From the NCBI GenBank assembly GCA_964597035.1, contig CAZQWM010000001.1, positions 62,001-126,000 on the forward strand: a stretch of DNA of 64,000 nt. The letters run 5' to 3'. The notes below the pieces were generated by a model, which saw only the letters and a program-made list of their open reading frames with translations, did not search any database and had not been told where the DNA came from. The translations under genes and the position numbers were made by a program. Below, in pieces: positions 1 to 8,476 of this stretch (position 1 is the first letter of the stretch; every line of letters starts with the position of its first letter). The stretch is from Fen-1362 sp964597035 (lineage in GTDB: Bacteria > Planctomycetota > Phycisphaerae > Sedimentisphaerales > Anaerobacaceae).

Positions 1-1
1 G

Positions 2-748
2 GCAATACAGGGTATCGACGTAGTTCTGCACCAAGGTGCGCTGCCTTCGGTGCCTCGCAGTGTTGACGACCCCGCTGCCACACACACACATTGCGTTGAT
101 GCGACATTTGCTCTACTTTTGGCAGCAAGAGATGCCAAGGTGAAGCGTTTCGTCTACGCCGCCAGCTCTTCGGCCTACGGCAATACGCCGACGCTGCCGA
201 AAGTTGAGACAATGCCTGTCAACCCGCTCTCACCTTACGCCGCGGCAAAATTGATGGGGGAATATTACTGTGCCGTTTTTTACAAGGTTTATGGATTAGA
301 GACTATTTCGCTGCGATACTTCAATGTCTTTGGTCCGCACCAGGACCCAACCAGCCAGTATGCGGCGGCAATACCGGCCTTTGTGACGGCGATATTGAAA
401 GGCGAGCAGCCAACCGTTTACGGCGACGGCACACAAAGCAGAGACTTCACCTTTGTCGATAATGTCGTCGAGGCAAATCTGCTTGCCGCAAGGGCAAAGC
501 AGACAAAAGGCCAAGTCGTAAATATCGCCTGCGGAGAGGCAGTAACGGTGAACGAAATTATCAATGCAATAAACAAGCTCCTGGGCAAGGACGTAAAGCC
601 GATTTACGCACCGCCGCGAGCCGGCGACGTCAAACACTCGTTGGCGGATATCTCGCTTGCAAAGAAACTTCTGGGCTACAAGCCGGTCGTTGTTTTCAAC
701 GAGGGCCTGCGAAAGGCCCTCGACTGGTACAGAAATAACCTTGTTTAG
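2..748 (+). CDS. NAD-dependent nucleotide-sugar epimerase (WbpP/Gne-like), 5' end missing
   Basis: Extended short-chain dehydrogenase that probably inverts C4 of a UDP-hexose or UDP-HexNAc for surface polysaccharide synthesis. The reading frame is open to the first base of the window, so the N-terminal Rossmann glycine motif lies outside. Visible are the HQGALPSVPRSVDDP segment typical of UDP-GlcNAc 4-epimerases of the WbpP type, the SSSAYG strand with the catalytic Ser, the YAAAK catalytic Tyr/Lys pair near base 236, LRYFNVFGPHQDP and the late GDVKHSLADIS motif. The C-terminus is complete. The exact sugar substrate cannot be read from the sequence. The next gene is convergent. Confidence 0.88.
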   Translation, partial: AIQGIDVVLHQGALPSVPRSVDDPAATHTHCVDATFALLLAARDAKVKRFVYAASSSAYGNTPTLPKVETMPVNPLSPYAAAKLMGEYYCAVFYKVYGLETISLRYFNVFGPHQDPTSQYAAAIPAFVTAILKGEQPTVYGDGTQSRDFTFVDNVVEANLLAARAKQTKGQVVNIACGEAVTVNEIINAINKLLGKDVKPIYAPPRAGDVKHSLADISLAKKLLGYKPVVVFNEGLRKALDWYRNNLV

Positions 749-763
749 AAGGTCGCTACAAAT

Positions 764-1201
764 CTATTCAGCAGCGCCGAAACGCCGGGCGGCTTCAATC
801 AACTCCTGCCTGTCAATTTTCTTTTGAGGTGCCAACTCAAAGGACCATTCGTAATAATCGACAATTCGGCCGGGGTAAAGGATTTGTGCAAAAAAGTCGA
901 TGGGGAAATGGTCATACCAAGGCGACGCCAGCTTCCTATGGGTGTGCAGCGTTTGAAAACCGGGCTTGCTTATTGTTATATTGTAATCCCCATACCAGTT
1001 GAATGATGCGGTAACGGGAGAGATGCCTATTTCTTCGTCGTTGAGCATTACCATCGCACCGGCCGGATTAGTATTTATCGCAAGCTTTCGCTCGACGCAG
1101 CCGGAACAGGCCAGCACAAGCGACAGGCATACGAAACCGGCGATGAATCGGGATGCCGACGGGCGCTTATGATTTATAGACCTACACGCTTTCGTTTTCA
1201 T
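764..1201 (-). CDS. PEGA-domain lipoprotein
   Basis: Small exported protein of 145 residues. A basic N-terminus and hydrophobic stretch end in two possible lipoboxes (LVLAC with Cys32 or CSGC with Cys35), so it is probably lipidated. After that, residues about 37-110 have the PEGA pattern (INTNPAGAMVMLNDEEIGISPVTASFNW is the diagnostic run, quoted in parts: NPAGA, GISPV, FNWYGDY, ISKPGF). PEGA domains are small beta-sandwich surface modules, often said to bind carbohydrate or cell wall. The tail is charged. The gene stands alone, convergent with the epimerase. Function beyond an envelope-attached binding module is unknown. Confidence 0.75.
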   Translation of the reverse strand: MKTKACRSINHKRPSASRFIAGFVCLSLVLACSGCVERKLAINTNPAGAMVMLNDEEIGISPVTASFNWYGDYNITISKPGFQTLHTHRKLASPWYDHFPIDFFAQILYPGRIVDYYEWSFELAPQKKIDRQELIEAARRFGAAE

Positions 1202-1314
1202 ATCAGACCAGCTACATTATAGCCCCCGGGGCCTCAGGGGAAAAGGCCTAAGTGCTTGAAAGCCCCGAGAAATCGGAGGGTCCTATAAACACAAAATAGG
1301 GGCCGTTTATAGGG

Positions 1315-1343
1315 TTGACCACCGAGAAAAACGTGGTTATGTT
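1315..1343 (+). promoter_or_regulatory. Candidate sigma-70 promoter for mlaEF
   Basis: TTGACC (1315-1320), a 17-base spacer and TATGTT (1338-1343). It lies two bases after the inverted repeat CCTATAAAC/GTTTATAGG (1282-1313), which could be an operator. It would give a leader of about 270 bases before mlaE. Match is moderate and unproven. Confidence 0.4.
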
Positions 1344-1492
1344 GTATTAGCTCCGTGATGATAACGTGGCAATATCTCACAGTTAATTATCTCACGGGGG
1401 TTAAGACTTGTCGGCCGTCCCGCTCCATTTTAGGAATGCCCCGGCCCTGATTTGTCGATGAAAAACAGGGTGCCGGAAAGGCAGGGCCATTG

Positions 1493-1560
1493 ATGATTTA
1501 CTATTCATTATTGTATTTTTACTACTTGTCATTGACCATTCGGCGACAATAGTAAATCAT
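1493..1560. repeat. 13-bp inverted repeat in intergenic DNA
   Basis: ATGATTTACTATT (1493-1505) is exactly inverted at 1548-1560 as AATAGTAAATCAT, with a 42-base AT-rich spacer. The flanks contain further ATTATT/AATAAT runs. It resembles a miniature inverted-repeat element or a dispersed intergenic repeat. It carries no coding capacity and no recognisable target-site duplication. Confidence 0.6.
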
Positions 1561-1616
1561 AAATAGCAAATCGAAAAATCAGGCGTCATCAATAATCAAT
1601 AAAAAATGGTGCGGAT

Positions 1617-2429
1617 ATGATTGGGGCTGTGGCAACTAAAACCATAAACGGGATAAGTGGCGCAGGACAATTTGGCAGGTTTGTCTGGCGCTCAGCGGTT
1701 ACCTCTGCGCACAGCATCGGCATGAGTCAGACCTACCCGCTGATTTGGGCACAGATGCTGCAAATAGGTGTCCGAAGCGTGCCAGTTATAATGATAACCG
1801 GCGCGTTTGTAGGTATGACACTGGCCGTGCAGGCGTATGACCAGTTGGCGGGAATGGGATTAGAGGAGCATCTCGGCGTTTTGATAAATGTCTCCGTGGT
1901 AAAAGAGCTTGGGCCTGTGCTGGCTGCTGTGATGTTAGCCGGGCGCATAGGCGGGGCGCTGACTGCGGAGCTTGGAACGATGAACGTGACCGAGCAGATA
2001 GACGCCATCGAGAGTATGGGCACAGACCCAGTAAGTTATCTGGTGGTGCCTCGGGTGCTGGCGTGCCTGCTGCTGACGCCGGCTCTCATTATCTATGCGG
2101 ACCTGCTGGGAATTATAGGCGGGTGGTTTGTCAGCGTGGTGCAACTGCACATAAACGCTCGGGCATACTGGAGCTTCAGCGCTTATGGCGTGGAGATGTG
2201 GGACGTTGTCTGTGGAGTCATCAAAGGATTTTTCTTTGGCGGGGCTATCGCGGTGATAAGCTGTTACAAGGGTTTTCATTGCAAAGAAGGCGCAAGGGGC
2301 GTCGGCCGGGCGTGCACCGAGGCATTTGTTATGAGCTTCATTTCAATATTAATTCTTGACTTCGCTCTTGTTGTGATTTTCAAGGCGCTTTACAACTCCT
2401 TCTGGCCTTTACGCAGCTTAGTGGGGTAA
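1617..2429 (+). CDS. mlaE: MlaE-family lipid ABC transporter permease
   Basis: Inner-membrane permease of 270 residues, the usual family length, with five or six hydrophobic segments. Diagnostic stretches are the GAFVGMTLAVQAYDQL region, the VVKELGPVLAAVMLAGRIGGALTAELGTM segment (quoted in parts: KELGPVL, AGRIGG, AELGTM), TEQIDAIESMGTDP and VPRVLACLLLTP. These are the MlaE (DUF140) core. MlaE works with the ATPase MlaF to move phospholipids between the inner and outer membranes, normally handing them to an MCE protein such as MlaD. The ATPase gene follows after 5 bases, so the two are co-translated. No MCE gene is nearby, so direction and substrate are open. Confidence 0.9.
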   Translation: MIGAVATKTINGISGAGQFGRFVWRSAVTSAHSIGMSQTYPLIWAQMLQIGVRSVPVIMITGAFVGMTLAVQAYDQLAGMGLEEHLGVLINVSVVKELGPVLAAVMLAGRIGGALTAELGTMNVTEQIDAIESMGTDPVSYLVVPRVLACLLLTPALIIYADLLGIIGGWFVSVVQLHINARAYWSFSAYGVEMWDVVCGVIKGFFFGGAIAVISCYKGFHCKEGARGVGRACTEAFVMSFISILILDFALVVIFKALYNSFWPLRSLVG

Positions 2430-2434
2430 GCCAA

Positions 2435-3382
2435 GTGGACGAAATCAGCGAACAGAAAACGGTAACTCGTATCATACGCAATGTCTCTGCCGAAGAGCAG
2501 GCGGCAGAGCAGGCCAGCCCTGTGAGTCAGCCGGAAGAAACCGACATTACACCCGAATCCGGCATAATCGTCCTCAAAAACGTCACCAAAAAATTCCGAA
2601 ACAACGTCGTCCTTGATGGCATCTCTCTGGCTATAGAAAAAGGCAAAACGACCGTTGTCATTGGGCCGAGCGGCTGCGGAAAGACGGTCCTGCTCAAACA
2701 TATGATAGTTCTGCAAAGACCCACCTCCGGCGAGGTATATTTCAAAGGCAGGCGGATAGACAACCTTGACGACAAGGACCTCAACGACATTCGTGCGCAT
2801 TTCGGGTATCTGTTCCAGGCGGGGGCGCTGTTTGACAGCTTGAGCGTAGCTGAAAATATAATGTTTCCCGTCAGGCAGCACTGCCAGGTGACCCGCTGGA
2901 GCGCGGTGGAGCAGCTTGTTCGTGAGAAGCTTCAAATGGTCGGGCTGGACGGTTTTCAGCACTTTTATCCTGCCAACATGTCGGGCGGGCAGCGCAAGCG
3001 TGTTGCCCTTGCCAGGGCCATCGCGCTCGGCCCGGAGGTTATACTGTACGATGAACCCACAACCGGACTCGACCCGATACGGGCGGACACGATAAACGAG
3101 CTGATACTCAAGCTCGAGCAGGAGCTTGGCGTTACAAGCATAGCGGTAACACACGATATGAAAAGCGCCTACAAGATAGGTGACCGAATCGTGATGCTGC
3201 ACCACGGCAAGATAATCGCCGACGGCGATGCAGACTACATCCACAATCACCCCGACCCGATTGTCCAGCAGTTCATCAAAGGCGAAGTAAGCAAAAAGGA
3301 GCTTGAACAACTGCAAAAAGCCAACGCCGCCAACTCAATTCGCCTGCCCCGCGACGCAGGCAGCGACGAACGCCAGCTATAG
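2435..3382 (+). CDS. mlaF: MlaF-like ABC transporter ATP-binding protein
   Basis: ATPase subunit (315 residues) for the adjacent permease. Walker A GPSGCGKT is at 77-84, the signature MSGGQRKR starts at 182, Walker B and catalytic Glu are in VILYDEPTTGLDP (about 202-214), and the switch His is H240 in AVTHD. The first 42 residues form a polar, Glu-rich extension not found in short MlaF proteins. The start is GTG, 5 bases after the mlaE stop, with GGGGTAAG upstream as weak ribosome-binding sequence. The LxDPIxAD stretch after Walker B is typical of the Mla/Ttg2A group. Downstream comes repeat DNA, not an mlaD. Confidence 0.9.
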   Translation: MDEISEQKTVTRIIRNVSAEEQAAEQASPVSQPEETDITPESGIIVLKNVTKKFRNNVVLDGISLAIEKGKTTVVIGPSGCGKTVLLKHMIVLQRPTSGEVYFKGRRIDNLDDKDLNDIRAHFGYLFQAGALFDSLSVAENIMFPVRQHCQVTRWSAVEQLVREKLQMVGLDGFQHFYPANMSGGQRKRVALARAIALGPEVILYDEPTTGLDPIRADTINELILKLEQELGVTSIAVTHDMKSAYKIGDRIVMLHHGKIIADGDADYIHNHPDPIVQQFIKGEVSKKELEQLQKANAANSIRLPRDAGSDERQL

Positions 3383-3385
3383 CAA

Positions 3386-3460
3386 GAGCACAAGGGCATA
3401 AGAGCAAAAGGGCACAAGTGCCAAAGGGCAAAAGGACTTGTGACTTATGCACTTATGGCT
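3386..3460. repeat. Degenerate 16-bp tandem repeats plus CATAAGT-type dispersed repeat
   Basis: Three 16-base units begin at 3386, 3402 and 3418 and share the core AAGGGCA (the third is the most divergent). They are followed at 3437-3457 by 21 bases that are an exact inverted copy of 9773-9793 (core CATAAGTGCATAAGTCACAA read on the - strand). A related sequence is at 14877-14940. This is a dispersed intergenic repeat family. Confidence 0.65.
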
Positions 3461-3556
3461 TGTGTGCCTCACGCGGGGTATCACTCTGGGAGCACTTTTG
3501 GTAAAATTCATTTGCACGATGCTGTTTGGCAGCTCTAATCACGTTTGGCAGGACAA

Positions 3557-6430
3557 ATGAGCCGAAAGCTAGTTGAAATCGCGGCAGAATTGACCTGTAT
3601 CGTTAAAGGGGATGTATTCGCCGATACTCTGCACAGGGCGGCATACAGCAGCGACGCCAGTATCTACCAAATCACGCCAAGCTGCGTAGTCTGCCCTCGA
3701 GATGCAGATGACGTCGCAGCGGTCATCGGATACGCGCGCGATAAACGGATATCGATAGCTGCGCGTGGCGCAGGCAGCGGCGTGGCGGGCGAGTCGTTAT
3801 GCAGCGGGATAGTGCTGGACGTGAGCCGGTATATGAACAGGATTATCAGTGCGGCCGACGACGGCCAACTGGTAACCTGTGAGCCGGGCGTCGTGCTCGA
3901 TGAACTGAACAACCACCTTGCGACGTACAGCAGAAAAATCGGGCCTGACCCTTCGACCGCCGACCGGGCCGTGATAGGCGGCTGTGTGGCTAACAATGCC
4001 ACCGGCGCACATTCGCTGCAATTCGGATACATCGGCGACTACGTGGAAAAAGTCGAGGCGGTTCTCGCAGACGGCAGTTTGGTAGAACTGACCAACAGCA
4101 TGTACCCGGATGAGATACGAAATGAGGGACTGAAGAAAATCACACAGGCCTGCATCGGATTATTAGAGGGTAAACAAAGCATCATAGCCAGGGCGCTACC
4201 CCGGACGAAACGCAACAGCAGCGGTTATAACCTCGCAGGCGTGTGTCACGACGGCAGGATTAATTTGGCCCGGCTGATGGCTGGCTCGGAGGGCACGCTG
4301 GCAATATTCACGAAAATCACGCTTCGGACAGTCCCTTTGCCAAAGGCCAAGGGGCTTTTGCAGCTTGAGTTTGACTCGCTGGAGAAAATGGCCAGGGCGG
4401 CGCCGATTATCGTGGCAAAAGGCGCCTCGGCCTGTGAGCTTATGGACAAAGTCCTGATTGGTATGGCAATTGAACATCTCCCCAGGTACAAAGACATTCT
4501 GCCTGCCGACGCTGCCGCAACGCTGTTAGTCGAGCACATCGGGGAAACACCTGAGGAGGTCAAAGAGAAAATCAGTGTTACCGATTCAGCTATTGGTGCG
4601 ATTGCCGTCGGCCGGACTGTCATCCTAAATGAGCAGACTCAGAAACGGCTGTGGAAGGCGCGCAAAGATGCTGTGCCGCTTCTCGATGGGCGCCGAGGCA
4701 AGAAAAGGCCCGTGCCATTCATTGAAGACGTGTCGGTAGAAAACGATAAGCTGGGGGAGTATATCACCGGCCTGCAGAGAATCGGTGCCAAATACGATAT
4801 TGCGATGAGCTATTACGGCCACGCAGGCGACGGTGAATTGCACATCAGGCCATACCTGGATTTGGGCGAGCAGGGCGACGTAGAGAAAATGGTGCGTATT
4901 GCCAACGAAGCATTCGCGCTGGCCTGGTCGCTGGGCGGAAGCGTCAGCGGCGAGCATGCGGTGGGGCTGGTCAGAGCGGCTTTCCTGAGACGGCAATACG
5001 GCGACGAGTTCTACGACCTGCTATGCAGAGTGAAAAAGATTTTCGACCCGGATGGCCTGCTCAATCCCGGAAAGATAATAAGCGACGATGCAGACGTGAT
5101 GACAAGTAACCTGAAGGCACAGCGGCGGGTTTTACCTGACCGAACGCTTGGGCAATCAGGTATATTCTTTGAGCAGGATGAGATTGCTCTTGAGCTTGAG
5201 CAATGCAGCGGCTGTGGCGTTTGCAGGGCCAAAGAGCCGGAGCTTCGGATGTGTCCGGTTTTTAGGGCGTTCGGAGATGAGCTGAACAGCTCTCGTGCCA
5301 AGATGAACGTCCTGCGGTTCTGGGCAACGGGGCAGATGAGCGAGGAGGAATTCGACTCGGCGGAGTTTCGCAAGTTTCTTGATTTGTGCGTTAACTGCAA
5401 GGCCTGCTCAATCGAGTGCCCGGCGGGCGTGGATGTATCGAAGATTATAGCAGCGGCCCGCGCTGAGTACGCGAGGCGAAAGGGACTTAGTCGGGCACAA
5501 TTAGCCCTTGGACACAACAGATATCTGAGCCGGTTAGGCAGTATTTTCGCGCCCATTTCCAACTTCGTAATAGGTCTTGGGGTAACTCGATGGATTCTCG
5601 AAAAAACTGCGGGAATAGACCGGCGGCGCGTGATGCCAAGGTTTGCCTCTGGTTCATTTCTTGCCGCTGGCAGGAAGTATCTGGAGGCGTGTGGGCCGGT
5701 CGAAAATCCAATCGAAAAGGTTGCATATTTTGTGGATACATACGCCAACTTCAACGACCACGAACTCGGCTATGCTGTTATCGACGTGCTGCGAAACAAC
5801 GGGATTGAAGTGACACTGCCCAAACAAAGGCCGGCGCCGCTGCCTGCGATTGTCTACGGCGATGTGAAAACAGCCAGGCGGGATTTGTCCTATAGTGTGA
5901 AATACCTCGCAGAAGCGGTTCGAAAAGGTTATAGGATTATCTGTTCCGAACCCAGCGCGGCACTGTGTCTTAAACAGGAGCCAAGGCATTACGTGCAGGG
6001 TGACGATGCGAAGCTGGTCTCGGCCAATACGTTTGAGCTGATGGAATACCTGCTTTGGCTTGAACGGCAGGGCAAACTGAAAAAGGCCGAACGGAAAATA
6101 TCAAAGCAATACGTCTATCACACGCCGTGCCATTTGTTCGCAATCGACGCGTACGGCGCGAGTATCGAACTCTTGAAAAAACTTTGCGGCCTCGATATTG
6201 TCGATTTGAAGGCCGGTTGCTGCGGCCTGGCAGGGACGTTCGGGATGCAGAAAAAAAACTACGAGCTGTCGGAAAAAATATCGCAAAACCTGAAAAAAGC
6301 TCTTGCCGGGACACCAGCACAAATCGTGCTGACCGAATGCGCCGCCTGCGGGATGCAGATTGAACATATCAGCGGAAAACCAACTCAACACCCGATAAAA
6401 GTCCTGGCTTGGGCGTACGGGTTAATGTAG
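3557..6430 (+). CDS. FAD-linked oxidoreductase fused to a (CCG)-type Fe-S domain (GlcD/GlpC-like)
   Basis: Large 957-residue protein joining a GlcD/D-lactate dehydrogenase-type flavin half to a GlpC-type iron-sulfur half. The N-terminal half has the FAD_binding_4 pattern (RGAGSGVAGES, GPDPSTADRAVIGG, NNATGAH, GSEGTLAIFT) and the FAD-oxidase C domain (YYGHAGDGELHIRP, SGEHAVG, DPDGLLNPGKI). Two ferredoxin clusters follow: CSGCGVC starting near residue 550 and CVNCKACSIECP near 611. Two cysteine-rich CCG blocks end it (TPCHLFA..GCCGLAGTFG and ECAACGMQIE). It probably oxidises a 2-hydroxy acid (lactate or glycolate) and feeds electrons to a membrane carrier. The ATG at 3557 has AGGA six bases upstream and is preferred to the in-frame TTG at 3545. 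It is a single-gene unit. Confidence 0.85.
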   Translation: MSRKLVEIAAELTCIVKGDVFADTLHRAAYSSDASIYQITPSCVVCPRDADDVAAVIGYARDKRISIAARGAGSGVAGESLCSGIVLDVSRYMNRIISAADDGQLVTCEPGVVLDELNNHLATYSRKIGPDPSTADRAVIGGCVANNATGAHSLQFGYIGDYVEKVEAVLADGSLVELTNSMYPDEIRNEGLKKITQACIGLLEGKQSIIARALPRTKRNSSGYNLAGVCHDGRINLARLMAGSEGTLAIFTKITLRTVPLPKAKGLLQLEFDSLEKMARAAPIIVAKGASACELMDKVLIGMAIEHLPRYKDILPADAAATLLVEHIGETPEEVKEKISVTDSAIGAIAVGRTVILNEQTQKRLWKARKDAVPLLDGRRGKKRPVPFIEDVSVENDKLGEYITGLQRIGAKYDIAMSYYGHAGDGELHIRPYLDLGEQGDVEKMVRIANEAFALAWSLGGSVSGEHAVGLVRAAFLRRQYGDEFYDLLCRVKKIFDPDGLLNPGKIISDDADVMTSNLKAQRRVLPDRTLGQSGIFFEQDEIALELEQCSGCGVCRAKEPELRMCPVFRAFGDELNSSRAKMNVLRFWATGQMSEEEFDSAEFRKFLDLCVNCKACSIECPAGVDVSKIIAAARAEYARRKGLSRAQLALGHNRYLSRLGSIFAPISNFVIGLGVTRWILEKTAGIDRRRVMPRFASGSFLAAGRKYLEACGPVENPIEKVAYFVDTYANFNDHELGYAVIDVLRNNGIEVTLPKQRPAPLPAIVYGDVKTARRDLSYSVKYLAEAVRKGYRIICSEPSAALCLKQEPRHYVQGDDAKLVSANTFELMEYLLWLERQGKLKKAERKISKQYVYHTPCHLFAIDAYGASIELLKKLCGLDIVDLKAGCCGLAGTFGMQKKNYELSEKISQNLKKALAGTPAQIVLTECAACGMQIEHISGKPTQHPIKVLAWAYGLM

Positions 6431-6466
6431 AAAACGGGGCACAAAGTAGGCTCGAAAGGAAACAGG

Positions 6467-7462
6467 ATGGATGTTTCGATGACTAAAAAAACAATTCTAT
6501 GCGTGGCGGTTGCCGCACTGACAGTGGCGAGCACAAGCTACCCGGCAGAGGATATTTCGTTCACACAGGCGGAAAATAAAATAGATGTGATGTGCGGCGA
6601 GAAGCTCATAACAAGCTACCTCTACGACGACAAGCTGACCAAACCGATTTTATATCCGATGAAAAGCCCGTCGGGACTTGTGATTACACGTGGTTTTCCA
6701 TTCGAGACGATACCGGGCGAGAGCACCGACCACCCGCATCATACGGGTCTGTTTTTCACATACGATAAGGTCAACCGTGACGGCTTCTGGAATAACACCA
6801 CCTCGCCGCCACAGATAAAACACGTCAAAACAACACAGACAAAATCAGGAGGGGGCACAGGGACACTGTCAGTAGTGCTGCACTGGGTCAGCAGAAAGGG
6901 AAACGTGCTGCTGGAAGAAAAAAGGGACATGGTTTTTTCTGCTGAGCCGAATCAATACACCGTAGATTTCAATATCGTGCTGACTGCACAGAACGAAAAG
7001 GTTGTGTTCGGTGATACAAAAGAAGGGATGTTTGCAATTCGCGTTGCGGACTGGCTGCGTGAAGAAGGAGGGACGGGGGAATATCTCAACTCGGAAGGAG
7101 CAAAACAAGAATCAAGCGTCTGGGGCAGGCGAGCCAAATGGCTCCGGCTGGAGGGGCAAAAGGACGGTAAAACGATTGGCATTGCGATTTTCAATCATCC
7201 CGACGGCGTAAATTACCCGACGTACTGGATGGCACGCGGCTATGGACTATTCTCAGCTAATCCCCTGGGCCAGCACCATTTTCAAAAAGCTACAGGAATG
7301 AAAAATCCCCAGCCATTGAACCTCACACTGCGGCCGGGCGAATCCGCCGTTTTCAGGTTCCGTATTCTCCTATACGAAGGCAGCAGGACAACCGAAGAAC
7401 TCGGCTACTGCTTCAATAATTTTTGCGCGTTATACCCGGTAAATGAAAAGAAACTGAAATGA
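6467..7462 (+). CDS. Exported PmoA-like protein (DUF6807 type)
   Basis: 331 residues with a cleavable signal peptide (hydrophobic core VAVAALTVASTS, then PAED). The mature part contains RGFPFETIPGESTDHPHHTGL, quoted here in pieces as GFPFET and DHPHHTGLFF, which is the histidine-rich hallmark of the 'PmoA family' proteins common in planctomycetes and verrucomicrobia, often encoded near sugar metabolism genes. Despite the name there is no evidence of a methane monooxygenase role; the fold is predicted to resemble galactose mutarotase-like sandwiches. AGGAAACAGG lies just before the ATG. The stop overlaps the start of the SGNH gene by four bases (ATGA), so the two are translationally coupled, suggesting joint action on an extracytoplasmic carbohydrate. 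Confidence 0.75.
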   Translation: MDVSMTKKTILCVAVAALTVASTSYPAEDISFTQAENKIDVMCGEKLITSYLYDDKLTKPILYPMKSPSGLVITRGFPFETIPGESTDHPHHTGLFFTYDKVNRDGFWNNTTSPPQIKHVKTTQTKSGGGTGTLSVVLHWVSRKGNVLLEEKRDMVFSAEPNQYTVDFNIVLTAQNEKVVFGDTKEGMFAIRVADWLREEGGTGEYLNSEGAKQESSVWGRRAKWLRLEGQKDGKTIGIAIFNHPDGVNYPTYWMARGYGLFSANPLGQHHFQKATGMKNPQPLNLTLRPGESAVFRFRILLYEGSRTTEELGYCFNNFCALYPVNEKKLK

Positions 7463-8439
7463 ACAGGGGGACAAGTTCAGCCGATAATCCCGCCAAGCGC
7501 AGATTTGTTGTTCGGCTTTTGCGGTGCTCTATTATCGCCGTGATAGCAGTCGCACTTCTAATCGGCGGCATCTTATATTTCAATGTATACCTTCCGCAGG
7601 GAGAGGGGCCGGCAGGACCGGATGTTCCTGCTGAGCCATTCGGTCATTTCTGGAGCGAACAGGAGGCGCTGCTGCTGGGAATTGGGGATAGCATCACTGA
7701 CGGATACGGCGCACGTTCGGGGTTTTCGTATTTTGAGCGTCTCGTCAAAAATCCGCCAAGTGACAGCCCTGATATGGTCGGCAAAAATCTATCAGCGGTC
7801 CTGCCCAACCTGACAACGAGAAACATCGCCAGTTCAGGGACGACCTCGATTCGACACCATGCGGAGATTAAGGCACTACATAGATATCCTGAGGACGTGT
7901 TCGGAATCGTGGTGATGACTACGGGAGGCAACGACCTTATTCACAGCTATGGGAGACGGCCCCCTGAAGAAGGAGCGATGTATGGGGCGAGCTTTGAGCA
8001 GGCCAGGCCATGGATAGATAACTTTGAAAAAAGACTGGATGAGATGGTGAATTTAATCCAAGAGGCCTTTCCGGGCGGCTGCCATATATTTCTGGCCAAC
8101 ATTTACGACCCGAGTGACGGCACAGGAAATACAAGCGCCTGGTTCACAGGGTTGCCTGCCTGGCCGGATGGCATCGGGATACTACACGCCTATAACACAA
8201 TCATCGCCCAGTGCGCCGCGAAACACGATAACGTGCATTTGGTGGACATTCACACGACCTTCCTCGGACACGGAATACATTGCAGGAAGCTCTGGCTCAA
8301 GAACTACCGCTGGAATGACCCTACCTACTGGTATTATTTGAATATCGAAGACCCGAGCGAACGCGGCTACGACGCAATACGGCGAGTGTTCCTCATAGAG
8401 ATGGCCAGAGTTTTTGCTGACGTCAATGCTATTGATTAA
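7459..8439 (+). CDS. Membrane-anchored SGNH/GDSL hydrolase-like protein, altered catalytic block V
   Basis: 326 residues with one N-terminal membrane segment (about 18-42) and an extracytoplasmic SGNH domain. Block I is LLGIGDSITDGYG with the nucleophile Ser78; block II Gly is in NIASSGTTS; block III is GGND at 156-159. Block V, normally Asp-x-x-His-Pro, reads N295-I-E-D298-P-S-E-R-G-Y, so both the catalytic Asp and His positions appear replaced (Asn, Asp). The base sequence is unambiguous there. Either the His comes from elsewhere (for example the VDIHTTFLGHG segment) or the enzyme is inactive. SGNH proteins of this kind are usually carbohydrate esterases. Overlaps the PmoA-like gene by four bases. 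Confidence 0.7.
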   Translation: MNRGTSSADNPAKRRFVVRLLRCSIIAVIAVALLIGGILYFNVYLPQGEGPAGPDVPAEPFGHFWSEQEALLLGIGDSITDGYGARSGFSYFERLVKNPPSDSPDMVGKNLSAVLPNLTTRNIASSGTTSIRHHAEIKALHRYPEDVFGIVVMTTGGNDLIHSYGRRPPEEGAMYGASFEQARPWIDNFEKRLDEMVNLIQEAFPGGCHIFLANIYDPSDGTGNTSAWFTGLPAWPDGIGILHAYNTIIAQCAAKHDNVHLVDIHTTFLGHGIHCRKLWLKNYRWNDPTYWYYLNIEDPSERGYDAIRRVFLIEMARVFADVNAID

Positions 8440-8476
8440 CCCAAAAGGCCGTCATAATTACGAACAGAGTGTTTGA

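Larger units (their letters stand above)
1202..1616. other. Intergenic region with inverted repeats and a candidate promoter
   Basis: About 415 bases without a gene, between the divergent PEGA lipoprotein and mlaE. It holds a 9-bp inverted repeat CCTATAAAC/GTTTATAGG (1282-1290, 1305-1313), a sigma-70-like promoter next to it, and an AT-rich 13-bp inverted repeat (1493-1505 and 1548-1560). No open frame with coding character is seen. Confidence 0.6.

Noticed and set aside
2390..3316. 308-codon open frame on - strand over mlaF
   Set aside because: It lies fully antisense to the clear ABC ATPase and has no recognisable domain.
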